Source: Virgibacillus subterraneus (GTDB taxonomy: Bacteria > Bacillota > Bacilli > Bacillales > Amphibacillaceae). From it: a stretch of DNA of 64,000 nt. The notes under the pieces were generated by a model that had not been told where the DNA came from, ran no database searches, and saw only the letters and a program-made list of their open reading frames with translations. Made by a program: the position numbers and the translations under genes. Shown in pieces: positions 34,145 through 43,394 of this stretch. Every line of letters starts with the position of its first letter. Position 1 is the first letter of the stretch. The DNA is taken from positions 248,001-312,000 of the forward strand of contig NZ_FOEH01000003.1 of the NCBI RefSeq assembly GCF_900110695.1, given 5' to 3'.

Positions 34145-35509
34145 ATGCATCATTTAGCAGACAAATATAAAGAAGAGATTTTTGAAACGGTTTTTGAGAA
34201 CGCTTACCATTGTTTCGTTGTAGTAAATGGTGATGGCTTGATAACATACATGAATAATACGTATTGTGACTTTCTGGAAACAAATAAACAAGAAGTGATT
34301 GGCAGACATGTAACCGATGTCATTGAAAATAGCAGAATGCATATAGTTGCTAAATCCGGAAAGGAAGAAATTGCTGACCTTCAATATATCCGTGGTAATC
34401 ATATGATCGCAAATCGTATTCCTGTACGTTCTGATGGGGAAGTAGTTGGCGCCGTTGGAACCGTCCTGTTTCGTGATACAAAAGAATGGAAAAAGATGAA
34501 CAGTCATATAAAGGATTTATTACTGGAGCTCGAACATTACCGCAGTCAATTGAATAATCAGCATGGAACAACATACTCGCTCCATGATATTGTAGGCAGT
34601 TCCCCGCAAATGAATGAATTGAAGAATAAAATAAAAAAAGTTTCACCTGGCGATGTTTCCGTATTGCTAAGAGGAGAGAGTGGAACAGGTAAAGAACTGT
34701 TCGCGCACAGTATTCATCACCTGAGTGAACGAAGTAGTAACCCTTTTATTAAGGTTAACTGTGCAGCGATACCTGAACATTTACTGGAATCGGAATTATT
34801 CGGCTATAAAGAAGGTGCTTTTACAGGAGCTAAAAAGGGTGGCAAATTAGGTAAGTTTCAGCTTGCTAATGGTGGTACCGTTTTTTTAGATGAAATTGGA
34901 GATATGCCATTAAGTGCCCAAGTAAAGATTTTAAGGGTTTTACAAGAAGGAGAAGTTGAAGCGCTTGGGGCAAATGATACTCAAAAGATAGATGTGCGGA
35001 TTATAGCTGCCACAAATCAGTCCCTGGAAAAATTAATCGAAGAACAGCGCTTTCGGGATGATTTATTTTACCGGATAAATGTTGTACAGGTTCAGATACC
35101 TCCACTTAGAGAACGAACAGAGGATTTGCGGGTTTTATCCAAATATATCCTTAGCAAAGTGACAAAGCGCTCAGGTAAACGGGTTATCGACTTCGACCAG
35201 ACTGTTTTGGACTGTTTCATGACATATCAATGGCCGGGGAATATTAGGGAATTGGAAAATGTTATTGAATCGGCGGTCCACTTAACGAATACCGAAATTA
35301 TTACATTGGAAGACTTACCAGACCATATCCAGCCCAATTCCTATATCCTGCAACAGAATGGCACGTTAAAGGAAATCCTGAATAACACGGAAAAGCAAAC
35401 GATTGAAAGAAGTTTAAATAAAGCAAACGGCGATAAGATGAAGGCTGCAAAACTGCTGGGAATCGGCAAATCTAAATTGTACGATAAGATAAAAAAATAT
35501 GGAATATAA
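34145..35509 (+). CDS. Sigma-54-dependent transcriptional activator (PAS-AAA-Fis)
   Basis: 454 residues from ATG at 34145 behind GGAGGGG; the upstream extension to 34052 is not likely. A PAS sensor domain (about 10-110) is followed by an AAA+ domain with Walker A GESGTGKE, the sigma-54 contact loop GAFTGAKKGG and Walker B GGTVFLDEIGDM. A Fis-type HTH ends the protein (KMKAAKLLGIGKSKLYDKI). It lies just upstream of a sigma-54 promoter and the scoAB operon, so it should activate that operon. The ligand of the PAS domain is unknown. Confidence 0.93.
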   Translation: MHHLADKYKEEIFETVFENAYHCFVVVNGDGLITYMNNTYCDFLETNKQEVIGRHVTDVIENSRMHIVAKSGKEEIADLQYIRGNHMIANRIPVRSDGEVVGAVGTVLFRDTKEWKKMNSHIKDLLLELEHYRSQLNNQHGTTYSLHDIVGSSPQMNELKNKIKKVSPGDVSVLLRGESGTGKELFAHSIHHLSERSSNPFIKVNCAAIPEHLLESELFGYKEGAFTGAKKGGKLGKFQLANGGTVFLDEIGDMPLSAQVKILRVLQEGEVEALGANDTQKIDVRIIAATNQSLEKLIEEQRFRDDLFYRINVVQVQIPPLRERTEDLRVLSKYILSKVTKRSGKRVIDFDQTVLDCFMTYQWPGNIRELENVIESAVHLTNTEIITLEDLPDHIQPNSYILQQNGTLKEILNNTEKQTIERSLNKANGDKMKAAKLLGIGKSKLYDKIKKYGI

Positions 35510-35511
35510 AC

Positions 35512-35529
35512 TTTCCGTGATTTCGGAAA
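35512..35529. promoter_or_regulatory. Enhancer site 1 for the sigma-54 activator
   Basis: TTTCCG-TGATTT-CGGAAA, a perfect 6-bp dyad with 6-base spacer, begins 2 bases after the activator's stop. Its centre is 21 bp, two helical turns, from site 2. Confidence 0.7.
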
Positions 35530-35532
35530 TGT

Positions 35533-35550
35533 ATTCCGTGTTCGTGGAAT
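35533..35550. promoter_or_regulatory. Enhancer site 2 for the sigma-54 activator
   Basis: ATTCC-GTGTTCGT-GGAAT has the same size and outline as site 1, and lies about 140 bp upstream of the promoter. Confidence 0.65.
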
Positions 35551-35593
35551 TACTATATAAGTAAGGGCTTACATTACTATTAAATAAGAATTC

Positions 35594-35627
35594 AAATCCA
35601 TTTTCCGTAAAATCGGAATTTGGATTT
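35594..35627 (+). terminator. Activator-gene terminator containing a third TTCCG dyad
   Basis: CAAATCCA and TTTGGATTT enclose TTCCG-TAAAAT-CGGAA (35603-35618) and lead into a T-run. It can act as terminator of the activator gene and as a third enhancer site; sequence alone does not decide. Confidence 0.6.
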
Positions 35628-35683
35628 TTTTCGTTCGAGCTAAAAACGTCGATATTGTGACATTTTCTTAAGATCACTGAAGT

Positions 35684-35700
35684 TGGCATGGTTTTTGCAT
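35684..35700 (+). promoter_or_regulatory. Sigma-54 (SigL) promoter of the scoAB operon
   Basis: TTGGCATG-GTTT-TTGCAT matches the -24/-12 consensus TGGCAC-N5-TTGC. The GG at 35685 and GC at 35697 are 12 bases apart, as required. The scoA start codon is about 30 bases downstream. Confidence 0.88.
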
Positions 35701-35726
35701 ATATAATTGTGAGAGGAGTGTAAAAG

Positions 35727-36422
35727 ATGAAAAATACCTATACATCATTTAATGAAGCAGTTAAGAACATTCAGGACGGTTCCACTATTATGGTGGGCGG
35801 ATTTGGCCTTGTCGGAATTCCGGAGAATCTGATACTTGCTTTAGTGGAATCGAATGTAAAGCATCTGACTGTAATATCCAACAATTGCGGTGTTGATGAT
35901 TGGGGTCTTGGGCTGCTGCTGAAAAATAAACAGATTGATAAAATGATTGGCTCGTATGTTGGGGAAAACAAGGAATTTGAACGCCAGGTTTTATCAGGTG
36001 ATTTAGAGGTTGAGCTTGTTCCTCAAGGCACATTAGCAGAGAGAATTCGCGCGGGCGGAGCTGGAATACCTGCATTTTATACACCAGCTGGAGTCGGGAC
36101 ACCACTTGCAGAAGGTGTGGAAGTACGAACATTTGATAATAAGGAGTACTTGCTACAGACTGCATTAAAAGCAGATTTCAGTCTTGTTCGGGCAGCAAAA
36201 GGGGACAAAAACGGAAACCTTGTGTACAACAAAACAGCCCGTAACTTTAGTCCATCGATTGCTGCAGCAGGAGAGGTGACAATTGCTGAAGTTGAGCAGC
36301 TGGTTGAACCGGGTGATCTTGACCCAGACCATATTCACACCCCTGGTATTTATGTGCAAGGGCTAATTGAAGGTAAGCAAGAGAAACGGATCGAACGATT
36401 AACATTAAGAAAACAAGCTTAA
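35727..36422 (+). CDS. scoA: 3-oxoacid CoA-transferase, subunit A
   Basis: 231 residues of family I CoA-transferase alpha subunits. The [13 protein letters not shown] motif is at residues 24-36 and the [15 protein letters not shown] loop near residue 110. With ScoB it moves CoA from succinyl-CoA (or another acyl-CoA) to acetoacetate. It is first in an operon behind a sigma-54 promoter and 17 bases ahead of scoB. The exact CoA donor cannot be told from sequence. Confidence 0.92.
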   Translation: MKNTYTSFNEAVKNIQDGSTIMVGGFGLVGIPENLILALVESNVKHLTVISNNCGVDDWGLGLLLKNKQIDKMIGSYVGENKEFERQVLSGDLEVELVPQGTLAERIRAGGAGIPAFYTPAGVGTPLAEGVEVRTFDNKEYLLQTALKADFSLVRAAKGDKNGNLVYNKTARNFSPSIAAAGEVTIAEVEQLVEPGDLDPDHIHTPGIYVQGLIEGKQEKRIERLTLRKQA

Positions 36423-36439
36423 GAGGAGGATAATTATTT

Positions 36440-37114
36440 ATGGTAAACCAAGCCGATAAAGCCACAATCCGTGAAAACATTGCAAAACGTGCGGAGCAGG
36501 AAATTGAAAGCGGTTCATATGTGAATTTAGGAATTGGCATGCCGACAATGGTTGCAAATTATATTCAGCAAGGTAAAGAAGTTGTTCTTCAGTCAGAGAA
36601 TGGCTTGCTTGGTATTGGCAGATCACCAGAAGAGGAGGAAGTCGATCCTGATTTAATTAATGCCGGAAAAGAAACCGTTACAGCATCATTAGGTGCATCT
36701 TATTTTAGCAGTTCGGAATCCTTTGGCATGATTCGCGGAGGACACCTCGATCTTGCTATCCTCGGTGGCATGGAAGTTTCAGCAACAGGAGATTTAGCTA
36801 ATTGGATGATCCCTGGAAAAATGATCAAGGGGATGGGTGGCGCAATGGATATTGTCCATGGAGCTAAAAAAATTGTTATTATCATGGATCATGTTAACAA
36901 ACATGGCCAGCCGAAAATTTTAAAAGCATGCACACTTCCGTTAACAGGAAAAGGTGTTGTTAACCGGATAATAACGGATCGAGCAGTAATTGATGTTACT
37001 GATGCTGGACTAGAATTAGTAGAGGTAACGAACGGCTGGACAGTTGATGAGGTTATTCAATCTACAGAAGCAGAACTTATTGTGAGTGAAAATTTGAAAA
37101 CGGCATCACTTTAA
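36440..37114 (+). CDS. scoB: 3-oxoacid CoA-transferase, subunit B
   Basis: 224 residues. The catalytic Glu lies in [11 protein letters not shown] near residue 52, which forms the glutamyl-CoA intermediate. Other conserved blocks are [15 protein letters not shown] and [14 protein letters not shown]. The start is ATG with an AGAGGAGG site. It pairs with scoA. Confidence 0.93.
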   Translation: MVNQADKATIRENIAKRAEQEIESGSYVNLGIGMPTMVANYIQQGKEVVLQSENGLLGIGRSPEEEEVDPDLINAGKETVTASLGASYFSSSESFGMIRGGHLDLAILGGMEVSATGDLANWMIPGKMIKGMGGAMDIVHGAKKIVIIMDHVNKHGQPKILKACTLPLTGKGVVNRIITDRAVIDVTDAGLELVEVTNGWTVDEVIQSTEAELIVSENLKTASL

Positions 37115-37132
37115 AAAAATGGAGGGATTCAC

Positions 37133-37912
37133 ATGTTAGTAGATAATAAAGTTGTTTTTATTACAGGTGCAGCAAGTGGAATAGGGTACGAGATTGGTGT
37201 TGATTTTGCTGAGAATGGAGCAAAGGTTGTTTTCTCAGATATCAATGAAGCAAAAGTTAATGAAGTTACGGAAAAACTGAGTAAAGAAGGGCATGACTGC
37301 TTTGGAATAAAGTGTGATGTAACAAAGGAAGATGAGCTCACCTCAGCCATTGATAAAACGGTTGAACGATATGGCAGAATTGATGTTTTGATCAACAATG
37401 CCGGGTTACAGCATGTTGCGTCAATTGAAGACTTTCCAACTGAAAAATTCGAATTCATTACAAAGGTTATGCTTGTTGCACCATTTATGGCAACAAAACA
37501 TGTATTTCCAATCATGAAGAAACAAGGATATGGCCGGATTTTAAATATGGCATCGATTAATGGATTAATCGGTTTTGCTGGAAAAGCCGCTTATAACAGT
37601 TCAAAACATGGTGTGATTGGACTGACAAAAGTTACAGCGCTAGAGGGAGCTGAACACGGAATTACAGTTAATGCTGTATGTCCAGGTTACGTGGATACCC
37701 CGCTTGTCCGAAATCAGCTTGAAGATTTGGCAGGTAACCGAAATGTTTCACTCGAAAAAGTGTTAGAGGATGTTATTTATCCGTTAGTTCCACAGAAACG
37801 CCTGTTATCTGTTAAGGAGATCTCTGATTACACAATGTTCCTTGCCAGTGATAAAGCAAAAGGTGTAACAGGTCAGGCAGTTGTATTAGATGGAGGCTAC
37901 ACAGCACAGTAA
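37133..37912 (+). CDS. 3-hydroxybutyrate dehydrogenase (SDR family)
   Basis: 259 residues. Classical SDR motifs are TGAASGIGYEIG at the NAD site, NNAG near residue 90, Ser in NMASINGL and YNSSKHG (YxxxK) near residue 153. The length and the motif VCPGYVDTPLVRNQ fit D-3-hydroxybutyrate dehydrogenases. Its product acetoacetate is the substrate of the adjacent CoA-transferase. The start is ATG behind GGAGG. A GGGACA-rich hairpin follows in the gap to the thiolase. Confidence 0.88.
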   Translation: MLVDNKVVFITGAASGIGYEIGVDFAENGAKVVFSDINEAKVNEVTEKLSKEGHDCFGIKCDVTKEDELTSAIDKTVERYGRIDVLINNAGLQHVASIEDFPTEKFEFITKVMLVAPFMATKHVFPIMKKQGYGRILNMASINGLIGFAGKAAYNSSKHGVIGLTKVTALEGAEHGITVNAVCPGYVDTPLVRNQLEDLAGNRNVSLEKVLEDVIYPLVPQKRLLSVKEISDYTMFLASDKAKGVTGQAVVLDGGYTAQ

Positions 37913-37913
37913 A

Positions 37914-37941
37914 AGGGACATGGGGACAGGTCCCTTGTCCC
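37914..37941. repeat. GGGACA palindromic element
   Basis: GGGACATGGGGACAG pairs with GTCCCTTGTCCC. A related GGGACA-ATTGGGACAGGT segment follows the GntP gene at 40497-40513. Elements of this type are recalled from other Bacillaceae intergenic regions. Confidence 0.5.
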
Positions 37942-37997
37942 GGAATATCAAACACAGCTCAATAAATAGAATCTGCTAATCTATGAGGAGTGAGAAG

Positions 37998-39176
37998 ATG
38001 AACGATGTATATATTTTAGAAGGGGCACGAACTCCGTTTGGAACTTTCGGGGGAGGCCTTAAAGACAGCGACCCAACAGATCTTGGTGTAACAGCAAGCA
38101 AGGAAGCAATCAGACGCAGCGGGATAAGTCCTGAGGATATCAACTTAACTGTGATGGGGAATGTTATTCACTCGTCCAAAAATGCTCCATATCTCTCGAG
38201 ACATGTTGCATTAAAAACCGGTATCCCACATGCAAGCCCAGCTCTTGCGGTGAATCGCCTGTGTGGATCAGGGTTACAATCGGTAGTTTCTGCAGCTCAA
38301 TCAATCATGCTTGGTGAAGGTCAAGTGGCGCTTGCTGGTGGTGTTGAAAGCATGAGTCTGTCACCACATGCACTAAGAGGAAGTCGTTTTGGAACGAATT
38401 TGGGAACACCTCAAATTGATGACATGCTCTGGGCCGCTTTGACAGATGAATATATTGGCGGTGGTATGGGATTAACGGCAGAAAACCTTGCAGAAAAATA
38501 TTCTATCTCACGTGCGGAGCAAGATGAATACGCTTACCTGAGCCATCAGCGGGCAGCAGAGGCTAGAAATCAGGGTAAGTTTGCAGAAGAAATAACGCCT
38601 GTTGAAGTGAAATCCAGAAAAGGTTCAACTTATGTTGAGAATGACGAGCAGATCCGTGAAGATACAAGTACCGAAAAACTTGCTAAATTAAAACCTGCCT
38701 TTAAAAAGGATGGCACGGTAACTGGCGGAAATGCCAGCGGGATAAATGATGGTGCTGGTGCAGTAGTTTTGGCAGATGAAAAGTTTGTCCAAGAAAACAA
38801 GGCAACCCCAATTGCGAAGATAATCTCATGGGGAGTAGGCGGTGTTGACCCAGCCTATATGGGTATTGGCCCGGTTCCTGCCATTAATAAAGCTTTGGCG
38901 AACTCGAATTTATCATTAGATGATATTGATTTAATAGAAGTAAATGAAGCATTTTCGGCACAATATCTTGCTGTTGAAAAAGAGTTAGGTCTGGACAGGG
39001 AAAAAGTGAACGTCAATGGTGGAGCTATAGCATTAGGTCATCCAATTGGCGCAAGCGGTACACGAGTGCTTTATGCCGTTATAAAAGAATTACAGAGAAG
39101 AAATAAAAAATATGGAATTGCTTCTTTATGTATTGGTGGCGGCCAAGGCATCGCTATGGTTGTAGAAGCAACGTAA
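37998..39176 (+). CDS. Acetyl-CoA C-acetyltransferase (thiolase)
   Basis: 392 residues from ATG at 37998, behind GAGGAG; the frame from 37983 would include the ribosome site. The acyl-accepting Cys is in RLCGSGLQSV near residue 89, the His in GHPIGASGTR near residue 350, and the second Cys in SLCIGGGQG near residue 380. It cleaves acetoacetyl-CoA from the CoA-transferase to acetyl-CoA and completes the pathway. Confidence 0.93.
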   Translation: MNDVYILEGARTPFGTFGGGLKDSDPTDLGVTASKEAIRRSGISPEDINLTVMGNVIHSSKNAPYLSRHVALKTGIPHASPALAVNRLCGSGLQSVVSAAQSIMLGEGQVALAGGVESMSLSPHALRGSRFGTNLGTPQIDDMLWAALTDEYIGGGMGLTAENLAEKYSISRAEQDEYAYLSHQRAAEARNQGKFAEEITPVEVKSRKGSTYVENDEQIREDTSTEKLAKLKPAFKKDGTVTGGNASGINDGAGAVVLADEKFVQENKATPIAKIISWGVGGVDPAYMGIGPVPAINKALANSNLSLDDIDLIEVNEAFSAQYLAVEKELGLDREKVNVNGGAIALGHPIGASGTRVLYAVIKELQRRNKKYGIASLCIGGGQGIAMVVEAT

Positions 39177-39211
39177 TTTAATTGATTTATATTTTTAGGA
39201 GGGGTTTTTGA

Positions 39212-40495
39212 ATGTTTGGTATTTTACTAGGACTTGTCGTATTAATGGTACTAGCGTATCTGGGATGGTCGATTATATGGGTAGCACCAATTGCTGCCGG
39301 GGTAGTGGCAATCACAGGTGGTTTGGATATTCTCGAGGCATACAAAGACACATATATGGGTGGGTTTGTCTCGTTCGCAAAAGACTGGTTCCCTGTATTT
39401 ATGCTTGGGGCAGTATTTGGTAAATTAATGGAAGATACAGGGATGGCAAGATCTGTTGCAGTTGCGTTTACTAAAGTTATCGGCACGCAGCGTGCAATAT
39501 TGGGTGTGCTGGTTTCCGCAGCAGTATTAACATATGGAGGAGTAAGTTTATTCGTAGTTGTATTTGCTGTTTATCCTCTTGCATTAACATTGTTCCGTGA
39601 AGCAAATATCAGCAGAAAACTGATACCAGCAACGGTTGCGCTTGGTGCATTTACATTTACCATGACAGCTATACCCGGAACACCACAGATACAAAATCTG
39701 ATTCCGATGGATTATTTTCATACTGACGCTATGGCAGCTCCTGTCATGGGGATAGTTGCAGGGATAGTAATGGCTGTTGGTGGTTACTTGTACTTACGCT
39801 GGCGTGAAAAAAAGATGACAGCGAAAGGAGAAGTTTTTACGGAGCCAAAGGATAACAAATTTATTAATGTGGAGGGAGATACACCTTCATTTCTGTTATC
39901 GATATTACCACTTTTAACAGTTCTAATTACATTGAATGTATTTGGCTGGGATGTTGTAGTGGCGCTGATAGCAGGAATTGTGTTAATTATGGCGCTTAAT
40001 ATTTCGAAATTTAAAGGTTTTGTTAAAACAATTAATGCCGGAGCAGTTGGTTCTGTAACAGCGATAATTAATACAAGTGCAGCAGTAGGATTTGGTACGG
40101 TAGTTAGGGCTGTTCCTGGGTTCGAACGGTTAACAGAACTGCTAATGGGAGTAAAAGGGAATCCGTTAATTTCCGAAGCAATTGCTGTTAATATACTTGC
40201 TGGTGCCACAGGTTCGGCTTCAGGTGGTATGGGTATAGCTTTGGAAGCTCTTGGAGATAAGTATTATCAAATATCCCAAAACACAGGAATAGATCCAGAA
40301 CAGCTTCACCGGATTGCATCACTTTCGTCAGGCGGACTTGATGCCCTTCCACACAATGGAGCCGTACTGACACTATTCGCAATAACAGGAATGACACACA
40401 AAGACAGCTATAAAGACTTATTTGTCGTTGCAGTGCTAATACCAGTAATTTCCGTAATCGTAGTAATCCTACTAGCTACAATCGGAATCTTTTAA
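39212..40495 (+). CDS. GntP-family permease (probable 3-hydroxybutyrate/short-chain acid carrier)
   Basis: 427 residues with about twelve membrane helices. Family blocks are GGVSLFVVVFAVYPLALTLFR, TMTAIPGTPQIQN and the C-terminal SSGGLDALPHNGAVLTLF. Gluconate is the founding substrate, but the operon for hydroxybutyrate use suggests a short-chain hydroxy or keto acid here; this is inference. The start is ATG behind AGGAGG. It is the last gene before the terminator. Confidence 0.88.
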   Translation: MFGILLGLVVLMVLAYLGWSIIWVAPIAAGVVAITGGLDILEAYKDTYMGGFVSFAKDWFPVFMLGAVFGKLMEDTGMARSVAVAFTKVIGTQRAILGVLVSAAVLTYGGVSLFVVVFAVYPLALTLFREANISRKLIPATVALGAFTFTMTAIPGTPQIQNLIPMDYFHTDAMAAPVMGIVAGIVMAVGGYLYLRWREKKMTAKGEVFTEPKDNKFINVEGDTPSFLLSILPLLTVLITLNVFGWDVVVALIAGIVLIMALNISKFKGFVKTINAGAVGSVTAIINTSAAVGFGTVVRAVPGFERLTELLMGVKGNPLISEAIAVNILAGATGSASGGMGIALEALGDKYYQISQNTGIDPEQLHRIASLSSGGLDALPHNGAVLTLFAITGMTHKDSYKDLFVVAVLIPVISVIVVILLATIGIF

Positions 40496-40530
40496 GGGAC
40501 AATTGGGACAGGTTGAGACCACTGATAAAG

Positions 40531-40602
40531 TGCCCTTTTTAAAATAGGTTTCTACGAAAAAGAGTACAGATTCTCAAAAATCTGTACTCTTTTCAAAGGG
40601 CA
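40531..40602 (+). terminator. Nested terminator of the sco operon
   Basis: An inner stem AGAGTACAGATT/AATCTGTACTCT with T-run (40561-40593) sits inside an outer TGCCCTTT/AAAGGGCA pair. The gap 40603-40918 also holds an inverted pair TTGGGAAGTC (40669-40678) and GACTTCCCAA (40748-40757), of unknown role. Confidence 0.8.
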
Positions 40603-40918
40603 TTTTGTAAAAGCTGTCGATATCAAACTATGCGTTGGACTTAAATGAAACTGTCATATAAGGAACCGTTGGGAAGTCGGGGGTACTCCTTCCTACTCGA
40701 TTTTTGAACACAACTTATATTATATGCACATATATAAACAGCTGGTAGACTTCCCAATACAAGAGAGCTCTTTAATAAAAATTATACAATCATATTTTAA
40801 TTATAAACCCTAGGAGATATGATCGCTGAACTATATCAAATAGAGCAAAGAGACAGGTTAGTATTTAAGTTTAACCAGATCATGTCTCATATTAACTATT
40901 TGGATTCTATAAATATAG

Positions 40919-42937
40919 TTAATCATTTTTTACTGCTGCTCTAAACTTTACTTGAACATCTTCTCTGACGTTGTTAATTACAAAAGAGTAGGATTTTCCG
41001 GTGTTTGGTTGGTGAATCTTTATATATGGATCAGATACATTTAAATTTGAGAACTTATGGATAAGTCGTCCATCTTCTATTCTTGATGTAAACGACCAGT
41101 CTGTCACTTCAGTATAGTTATCATTATCTTTACTCGAGAATAACCGATAGTCATTTTCACCTAGACCACTCGTACTGTTACGGTTACGTAATTCTACTGT
41201 ATCAATAACTTGTGTATCAGGAATATCTACCTTAATACCCAAGCTGCGAGAGTGATAGTCCAAAGCTAGAGGTCCAGTGGTACAAGCATTATCCCAACCA
41301 TATATGTGTCGAGTTTTCGGTGACACATCTAGTTCGGCAAAACCAACTTGGACATGATTTATTGGCGGTTTTCTGTCTAACAGTTGTAGCACATCGCCGT
41401 TTTTAACCCCAACATCAGCTAAAGATCTTTCACGGTCTAGTGGAATTCCATTTTTCAGTAAGGCGAGTGAGTTAGATTTAATACAACTAAGCTTCGATGC
41501 TTCTGTGTCAATTACATCTTGAACAATAGTATCACTTGCATGACTTGTTTTCCGTACTGCAAACGGCCATGCCCATTGGTCACGGTCATTTCGTTCTATA
41601 AAGAAATCAGGGTTTGTCTCAGACTCTTCTTTTGCAGTTTCGTACTGATCCATGCATGCATTTTGATCAGAGGTTTCCTCAATTACATTGGCTACAATTT
41701 TGTAAGGAGCACCATCAAGGGAAACTTGAAATAAAACTAGCAGTTGATTTTTATTTAGTTGGTAAAAAGCTGGCTCCCCGGTTGCTGCACCCAAATTAGT
41801 TGTACCACTTGGATCCTGTAAATAAGTAGCTTGTTCCCAAGTGACACCAGCATCATAAGATACACTAATAGCAGCTTTTCCCATCCGTTTTCCTGATTCG
41901 GATAAGTATCTATGACCCATAATTAGTTTAGATTTACCTTTAGGCAAGTATTTGGTACATTGACCTAGAGATAAGGATAATGCTTCTGCTTGTTGTCCAG
42001 TTGCTACTGGATCTGTCCATGTTTTTCCTTGATCACTTGAGTAAGATAAGTAAACTTGCCCTTTGTTTGGCCCCACCCCCGCTGCATAGCGAATAATAGC
42101 AACAATCCGACCATCAGGAAGAACTTGTAATGCTAATTCATTTGCTCCACTTGGATATTTGCTTCCATGATATGGTGGATATTGGGGTGGATTATTTGGG
42201 TCATAGGCAATCGTGCTATAGTCAGTCCATGTTTCCCCACCATCAAAGGAACGAAGTACACCTGATCGCCATCTCATTGGATCTGTTTCCCAATCATCAA
42301 CAAGCTTGGTTGCCCCCCAAATTGGCAGTAGAAGTGTACCATCATCTAATTCAAGTATTTGACTACCACCAACATGGGCTTCTCGAATTGGTTGCGGAAG
42401 ATCAACAGCACTATCTTTTCCTTGCCAAGTTTCACCGTTATCTGTGGAGGTCGCAATAAATAATTTAGATTCACGATTGTTATAATTGGAGTGATTTACA
42501 GCATCATTGTACGGTAGTAAAATTTTTTTATTCTTGAGGGTAGTCATTCCACGTGTGAAAGAAATACTTCCTTGTTCACCGAAGAGCTTAGAGTACGCTA
42601 CAAGTTCAGATGGTCCCCACGTACGTCCCTTATCTGTTGAACGGATTAACCTTAGTTCTCCGCCAGGGTGTGCATCACCAGATGTATTAAATACAGCTAA
42701 TAAATCCCCATTAGGTGCCTCAGTTATAGCAGGACGCTGTGCCTGCGAAATTTTTCCATCAGGGAAAGTGTTTTCATCTGTCACATTCCAGGCTTCTACA
42801 ACCTGTAGACCTGAAGATTCAGCAGCTTCGATACTTTCTGAAAATAGCAATCCCGTAAACAAAACAACAAAAATAAAGGAAATAGCTATTCTTTGAATTA
42901 ATGTAAAGTTCAAACCTCTTATTCCGTCAACTTTCAT
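40919..42937 (-). CDS. Secreted sialidase-like BNR-repeat protein
   Basis: 672 residues from ATG at 42937 (an ATG at 42961 lacks a ribosome site; the chosen one has AGGATGG about 11 bases upstream). A signal peptide is clear: a basic start, then ISFIFVVLFTGLLFSES, with cleavage near IEA-AES. Five Asp boxes of the six-bladed propeller follow: STDKGRTWG, STDNGETWQ, SFDGGETWT, SSDQGKTWT and SYDAGVTWE. The usual (F/Y)RIP arginine motif is replaced by QRPAI. The last 170 residues look like a discoidin-type binding domain. The substrate is probably a sialylated or related glycan, unproven. Confidence 0.78.
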   Translation of the reverse strand: MKVDGIRGLNFTLIQRIAISFIFVVLFTGLLFSESIEAAESSGLQVVEAWNVTDENTFPDGKISQAQRPAITEAPNGDLLAVFNTSGDAHPGGELRLIRSTDKGRTWGPSELVAYSKLFGEQGSISFTRGMTTLKNKKILLPYNDAVNHSNYNNRESKLFIATSTDNGETWQGKDSAVDLPQPIREAHVGGSQILELDDGTLLLPIWGATKLVDDWETDPMRWRSGVLRSFDGGETWTDYSTIAYDPNNPPQYPPYHGSKYPSGANELALQVLPDGRIVAIIRYAAGVGPNKGQVYLSYSSDQGKTWTDPVATGQQAEALSLSLGQCTKYLPKGKSKLIMGHRYLSESGKRMGKAAISVSYDAGVTWEQATYLQDPSGTTNLGAATGEPAFYQLNKNQLLVLFQVSLDGAPYKIVANVIEETSDQNACMDQYETAKEESETNPDFFIERNDRDQWAWPFAVRKTSHASDTIVQDVIDTEASKLSCIKSNSLALLKNGIPLDRERSLADVGVKNGDVLQLLDRKPPINHVQVGFAELDVSPKTRHIYGWDNACTTGPLALDYHSRSLGIKVDIPDTQVIDTVELRNRNSTSGLGENDYRLFSSKDNDNYTEVTDWSFTSRIEDGRLIHKFSNLNVSDPYIKIHQPNTGKSYSFVINNVREDVQVKFRAAVKND

Positions 42938-43045
42938 TATCAAACAAACCATCCTTTCCATATATTGAGTTATCTAATTCACAATGACTATGGATATTTC
43001 ATAAAATTCTCAAGTCATTTCACATCACACCTTGTCTAGGTTTTA

Positions 43046-43071
43046 TTGAGTAAAACATTAATTTTACTCAA
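43046..43071. promoter_or_regulatory. Operator-like palindrome downstream of the sialidase promoter
   Basis: TTGAGTAAAA-CATTAA-TTTTACTCAA has perfect 10-bp arms. On the minus strand it lies just downstream of the -10, where a repressor would block the sialidase promoter. Confidence 0.6.
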
Positions 43072-43076
43072 GTATA

Positions 43077-43105
43077 ATCTTACCAGCTTGCCAAATGCTT
43101 GTAAA
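43077..43105 (-). promoter_or_regulatory. Promoter of the secreted sialidase gene
   Basis: On the minus strand TTTACA (43105-43100) and TAAGAT (43082-43077) are 17 bases apart. The -35 is embedded in GGTTTACAAG, shared with the promoters at 48279 and 59440. Confidence 0.6.
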
Positions 43106-43394
43106 CCTAATATTTGGAATATTATATAAATTAATTCGGATGTAGGATGAGATGATGATGGGCCGCTATCGCCTGTGACCTAAAGTTGTTCTGCTTCCCG
43201 ACTTATCCCACTTAGCAGAAACAGTAAGAAACAGGGTCTGAAAGAAATTGAAAAGACGATCCGATAAAAGTTTTTTTATCTCGGGATCCTCCTTCCGATC
43301 AATCTTTTCACCCGGCCAAGTTTAGATAGGGGAGATTTCTCACCTTTCTTACCTATTTAAGTTTACGCTTACGGGAATTTTTACTTTTCTTTTT

